Shown: in pieces, positions 6,886 to 8,378 of the stretch | Layout of the letters: every line of letters begins with the position of its first letter | How positions within the stretch are numbered: position 1 is the stretch's first letter | NCBI GenBank assembly: GCA_021808875.1 | Contig: JAKBAU010000149.1 | Coordinates: forward strand, 1-8,378 | Reading direction: 5' to 3' | Origin: Pseudomonadota bacterium | GTDB taxonomy: Bacteria > Pseudomonadota > Alphaproteobacteria > Micropepsales > Micropepsaceae | Length of the DNA stretch: 8,378 nucleotides | The notes under the pieces: generated by a model | What the model was told of the DNA's origin: nothing | The model's database searches: none | What the model saw: only the letters and a program-made list of their open reading frames with translations | Position numbers and translations under genes: made by a program

Positions 6886-7127
6886 ATAAAATCAATGTGT
6901 TATTGTTCTGCCGCGATCCTCAAAAATCCATAGCTACCAGCCAGCAACCAAATCGCTGCGGCTCTGACCTCCCAAGTTCAATCCACAAGAAAGTCTGCGC
7001 GTCCGTCGCGAGATACCGATGCAGCCGCGGGAAGCGAAATGGCTGTGCCGTGATTCGCGTTTGCCGGTTCGGCCGAAAGGATCCGTGTGCCGCAGGCCGC
7101 GACGGGTTCAAGGAGGTGGTAGGCTGC
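6886..7127. other. Region between tRNA-Glu and the toxin gene with no recognisable gene
   Basis: About 240 bp. It begins with an AT-rich imperfect inverted repeat, CAATAA...TTATTG (6884-6905), just after the tRNA; this has no GC stem or T-run and is a poor terminator. Open frames cross the stretch on both strands but show no family resemblance, and no integrase remnant was recognised although the place is typical for one. The only clear functional signal is AGGAGG (7111-7116) ahead of the toxin gene. Confidence 0.5.
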
Positions 7128-7530
7128 ATGAAAGGACGACTCGATAGTGCGGCAATGCCACACTATAAACGCGCCATTACTGAGGCCCCGGATTACTTGG
7201 CCGATGCGGACGATGCCGGGATGACACCCGACGAACGCGAAGCGGTCGTTGACTTTTTGGCAGAGAACCCAAAGGCGGACGATCTCATCCCGGGGGCCGG
7301 CAGCGCGAGGAAGTTTCGTGTTGCTGGACGCGGCAAAGGCAAGAGCGGCGGCTATCGGGTCATCACATAATTTTGGTGGCGACGATATCCCGGTGTTTCT
7401 TCTGAACGTGTTCGCCAAGGGTGACCGAGTGAATCTGAGCAAGGCGGAGGTCAACGAATTGTGGCGTGAATTGAGTGGATTGGCAGATGATTATCGGAAA
7501 GGAGTAAGGCGCCGTGTCAAAGGCCGGTGA
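7128..7530 (+). pseudogene. RelE/HigB-type toxin of a type II toxin-antitoxin pair, frameshifted
   Basis: Family members are small ribosome-dependent mRNA interferases or relatives. The first frame runs from ATG 7128 (AGGAGG at 7111-7116) through '[20 protein letters not shown]', '[20 protein letters not shown]' and 'SGGYRVIT', then hits TAA at 7368. The family continues in the next frame as 'FGGDDIPVFLLNVFAKGDRV', 'NLSKAEVNELWRELSGLADD' and on to the stop at 7528-7530. Four bases (TAAT, 7368-7371) occupy the place of one codon. Removing one A restores ...RVITYFGGDD..., the usual sequence. The repaired protein would be about 133 residues, or about 124 from a second ATG at 7155 that lies in a palindrome. 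The truncated product of about 80 residues lacks the C-terminal beta strands and should be inactive. The 3' end overlaps the antitoxin start by 17 bases. Confidence 0.82.
7144..7166. repeat. 23-bp near-perfect palindrome at the toxin start (operator or hairpin candidate)
   Basis: ATAGTGCGGC-AAT-GCCACACTAT has 10-base arms with one mismatch around a 3-base centre. It overlaps the second possible toxin start codon (ATG 7155). HTH antitoxins of toxin-first pairs bind palindromes near the toxin start, so an operator role is plausible. In RNA it could instead fold into a hairpin that limits toxin translation. Neither role is proven. Confidence 0.4.
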
Positions 7531-7807
7531 GCGGATTCTCAAGAGTGTACGGCGCGCTCGCGCCTTCGCGCGCGGCGAGGAAACCGACGGGTTCGTCGTG
7601 CATGTGCCAGAAGAGGTTGACGTGCGCACGATCCGCAGCAACCTCAAACTGACGCGCGAAGAATGCGCTGCGCGTTTTGGTTTTGCCAAAGGCGCTGTGA
7701 AGGATTGGGAACAAGGTCGTCGATAACCCGAGCGGTCGGCTCGCATCTTGCTCCGCGTTATCGAAAAAGACCCGGCGGCAGTGGAACGGGCATTGAGAGC
7801 CGCGTAA
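7514..7807 (+). pseudogene. HigA/XRE-type HTH antitoxin with premature stop
   Basis: From GTG 7514, with AAAGGAG (7498-7504) upstream, the frame encodes 70 residues ending at TAA (7724-7726). Residues about 38-66 form an XRE-type helix-turn-helix ('IRSNLKLTREECAARFGFAK', 'GAVKDWEQGRR'). The same frame continues after the stop as 'PERSARILLRVIEKDPAAVE' and 'RALRAA' to a second stop at 7805-7807. This is the usual C-terminal part of the family, which reads WEQGRRxPE...ARxLLxVIxxxPxAVxxAL. A single C-to-T change (CAA Gln to TAA) explains the truncation, and the repaired protein would be 97 residues. The HTH is complete in the short product, so DNA binding might survive. In HigA-like antitoxins the distal helices contribute to dimerisation. 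Truncated-functional is possible, but pseudogene is the simpler reading beside a frameshifted toxin. Confidence 0.75.
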
Positions 7808-7820
7808 TGCTTTGGCTTCT

Positions 7821-8378
7821 TCAACTTAAATGATGGCCCGCGACTCCGGATAGCGACAGCGGCGTCGGGCGACGCGCGTCGGATTCAATGACGGTAAGAT
7901 CATATTCAAGACGGGCTGTCGTCTGTTGGATCAGCGCTTTCAGCCAGTCGCAGGCAAAAGGAGAGACAACTATCCGGTCGATCAGCTTTTCCGGATCAAT
8001 AGCGATGCTGATCCCATTCACGTCAGCAGATGTCACGTCATAGACTAGCGCGCGCAATTCTCGCTCGTGCTCAAAAGACCGCTTCTTTCTCAGGAAATCT
8101 TGGACAACCACATCCATATCGGTACGTTGGTGAGCGTGCTTATCGAAGTCAATATACTCGATGCGGGATAAGAAAATGTTCTGTGATGATAGGAGCAAAG
8201 CCTCCTTTAATCTGCCTATTGTTGAGACAAACGCGCATCCAGAGGTGCGCGCATAAACCTTCCACATTGCATCAGATTCATTTGAGTTCATGTGCCAGCA
8301 GCAAAAGAAGCTCATTCCTGCAATATGATCCGTGCGTGGGCCCACTGTGCAGCGCACAAGCTCTAGAAAGCCGTTGAT
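7821..8378 (-). CDS. DUF2971-like protein, 5' end outside window
   Basis: The frame is open from the right edge to the stop at 7821, giving 185 codons in the window. The conserved block 'CWHMNSNESDAMWKVYA' is followed by 'STIGRLKEAL', 'IEYIDFDKHA' and 'FLRKKRSFEHERELRALVYD', the pattern I associate with DUF2971 proteins, whose biochemical role is not established. In that family the CWHMN block is preceded by a further N-terminal segment. A GTG at 8357 exists, but the frame stays open beyond it ('INGFLELV'), so the true start is probably to the right of the window. No signal peptide or membrane segment is seen. The gene is convergent with the antitoxin, 13 bp away. DUF2971 genes are often in variable islands, which suits this position, but any defence role is speculation. 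Confidence 0.75.
   Translation of the reverse strand: MNGFLELVRCTVGPRTDHIAGMSFFCCWHMNSNESDAMWKVYARTSGCAFVSTIGRLKEALLLSSQNIFLSRIEYIDFDKHAHQRTDMDVVVQDFLRKKRSFEHERELRALVYDVTSADVNGISIAIDPEKLIDRIVVSPFACDWLKALIQQTTARLEYDLTVIESDARRPTPLSLSGVAGHHLS

Noticed and set aside
6884..6905. AT-rich inverted repeat CAATAA...TTATTG after tRNA-Glu as a terminator or attachment site
   Set aside because: The stem is AT-only with a 10-base loop and no T-run, and no second copy of the tRNA 3' end is found in the window.
6978..7454. 158-codon open frame on the minus strand opposite the toxin gene
   Set aside because: It lies antisense to a recognisable toxin coding sequence, shows no family resemblance and has no convincing ribosome-binding site; it is a by-product of GC-rich codon use.
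1..8378. CRISPR array or other tandem repeat
   Set aside because: I saw no regularly spaced direct repeats; the only exact direct repeat of note is the 10-bp IS target duplication.

Overview
The window is bacterial, GC-rich and most likely from an alphaproteobacterium. The heat-shock sigma factor has the alphaproteobacterial RpoH form, including the RpoH box and the 'GESGLSRYL' N-terminus. The arrangement rpoH next to an RluD-type pseudouridine synthase and a small single-TM protein is also what I associate with that class. I cannot name the genus from sequence alone.

Left half (1 to about 5450): ordinary core genes, all apparently intact. On the minus strand, reading right to left, are an RluD-type 23S rRNA pseudouridine synthase, rpoH behind a sigma-32-like promoter, a KefB/KefC-type cation:proton antiporter with a C-terminal nucleotide-binding RCK domain, and a PhzF-family protein that runs off the left edge. 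Head-to-head with rluD, on the plus strand, lies a two-gene unit. It holds a small membrane-anchored protein and an M67/JAMM metallopeptidase joined by an ATGA stop/start overlap.

Right half (about 5500 to 8378): an accessory, decaying region around a tRNA-Glu(CTC) gene. An ISAs1-family insertion sequence of 1239 bp (5507-6745) sits just upstream of the tRNA. It is bounded by CAGGG...CCCTG ends and a perfect 10-bp target duplication, yet its transposase reading frame is broken in three places. Downstream of the tRNA is a toxin-first RelE/HigB-type toxin plus HTH antitoxin pair in which both genes are damaged: the toxin by a one-base frameshift and the antitoxin by an in-frame stop. A convergent DUF2971-like gene enters from the right edge.

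The main theme is the contrast between intact core genes on the left and clustered gene decay beside a tRNA on the right, which looks like the edge of a degraded genomic island. I found no CRISPR array, rRNA or integrase, and no clear evidence of a wholly new system. The most informative signals are the doubly inactivated toxin-antitoxin pair, the frame-broken IS with a pristine target duplication, a near-perfect 23-bp palindrome at the toxin start, and the putative autoregulatory heat-shock promoter of rpoH.
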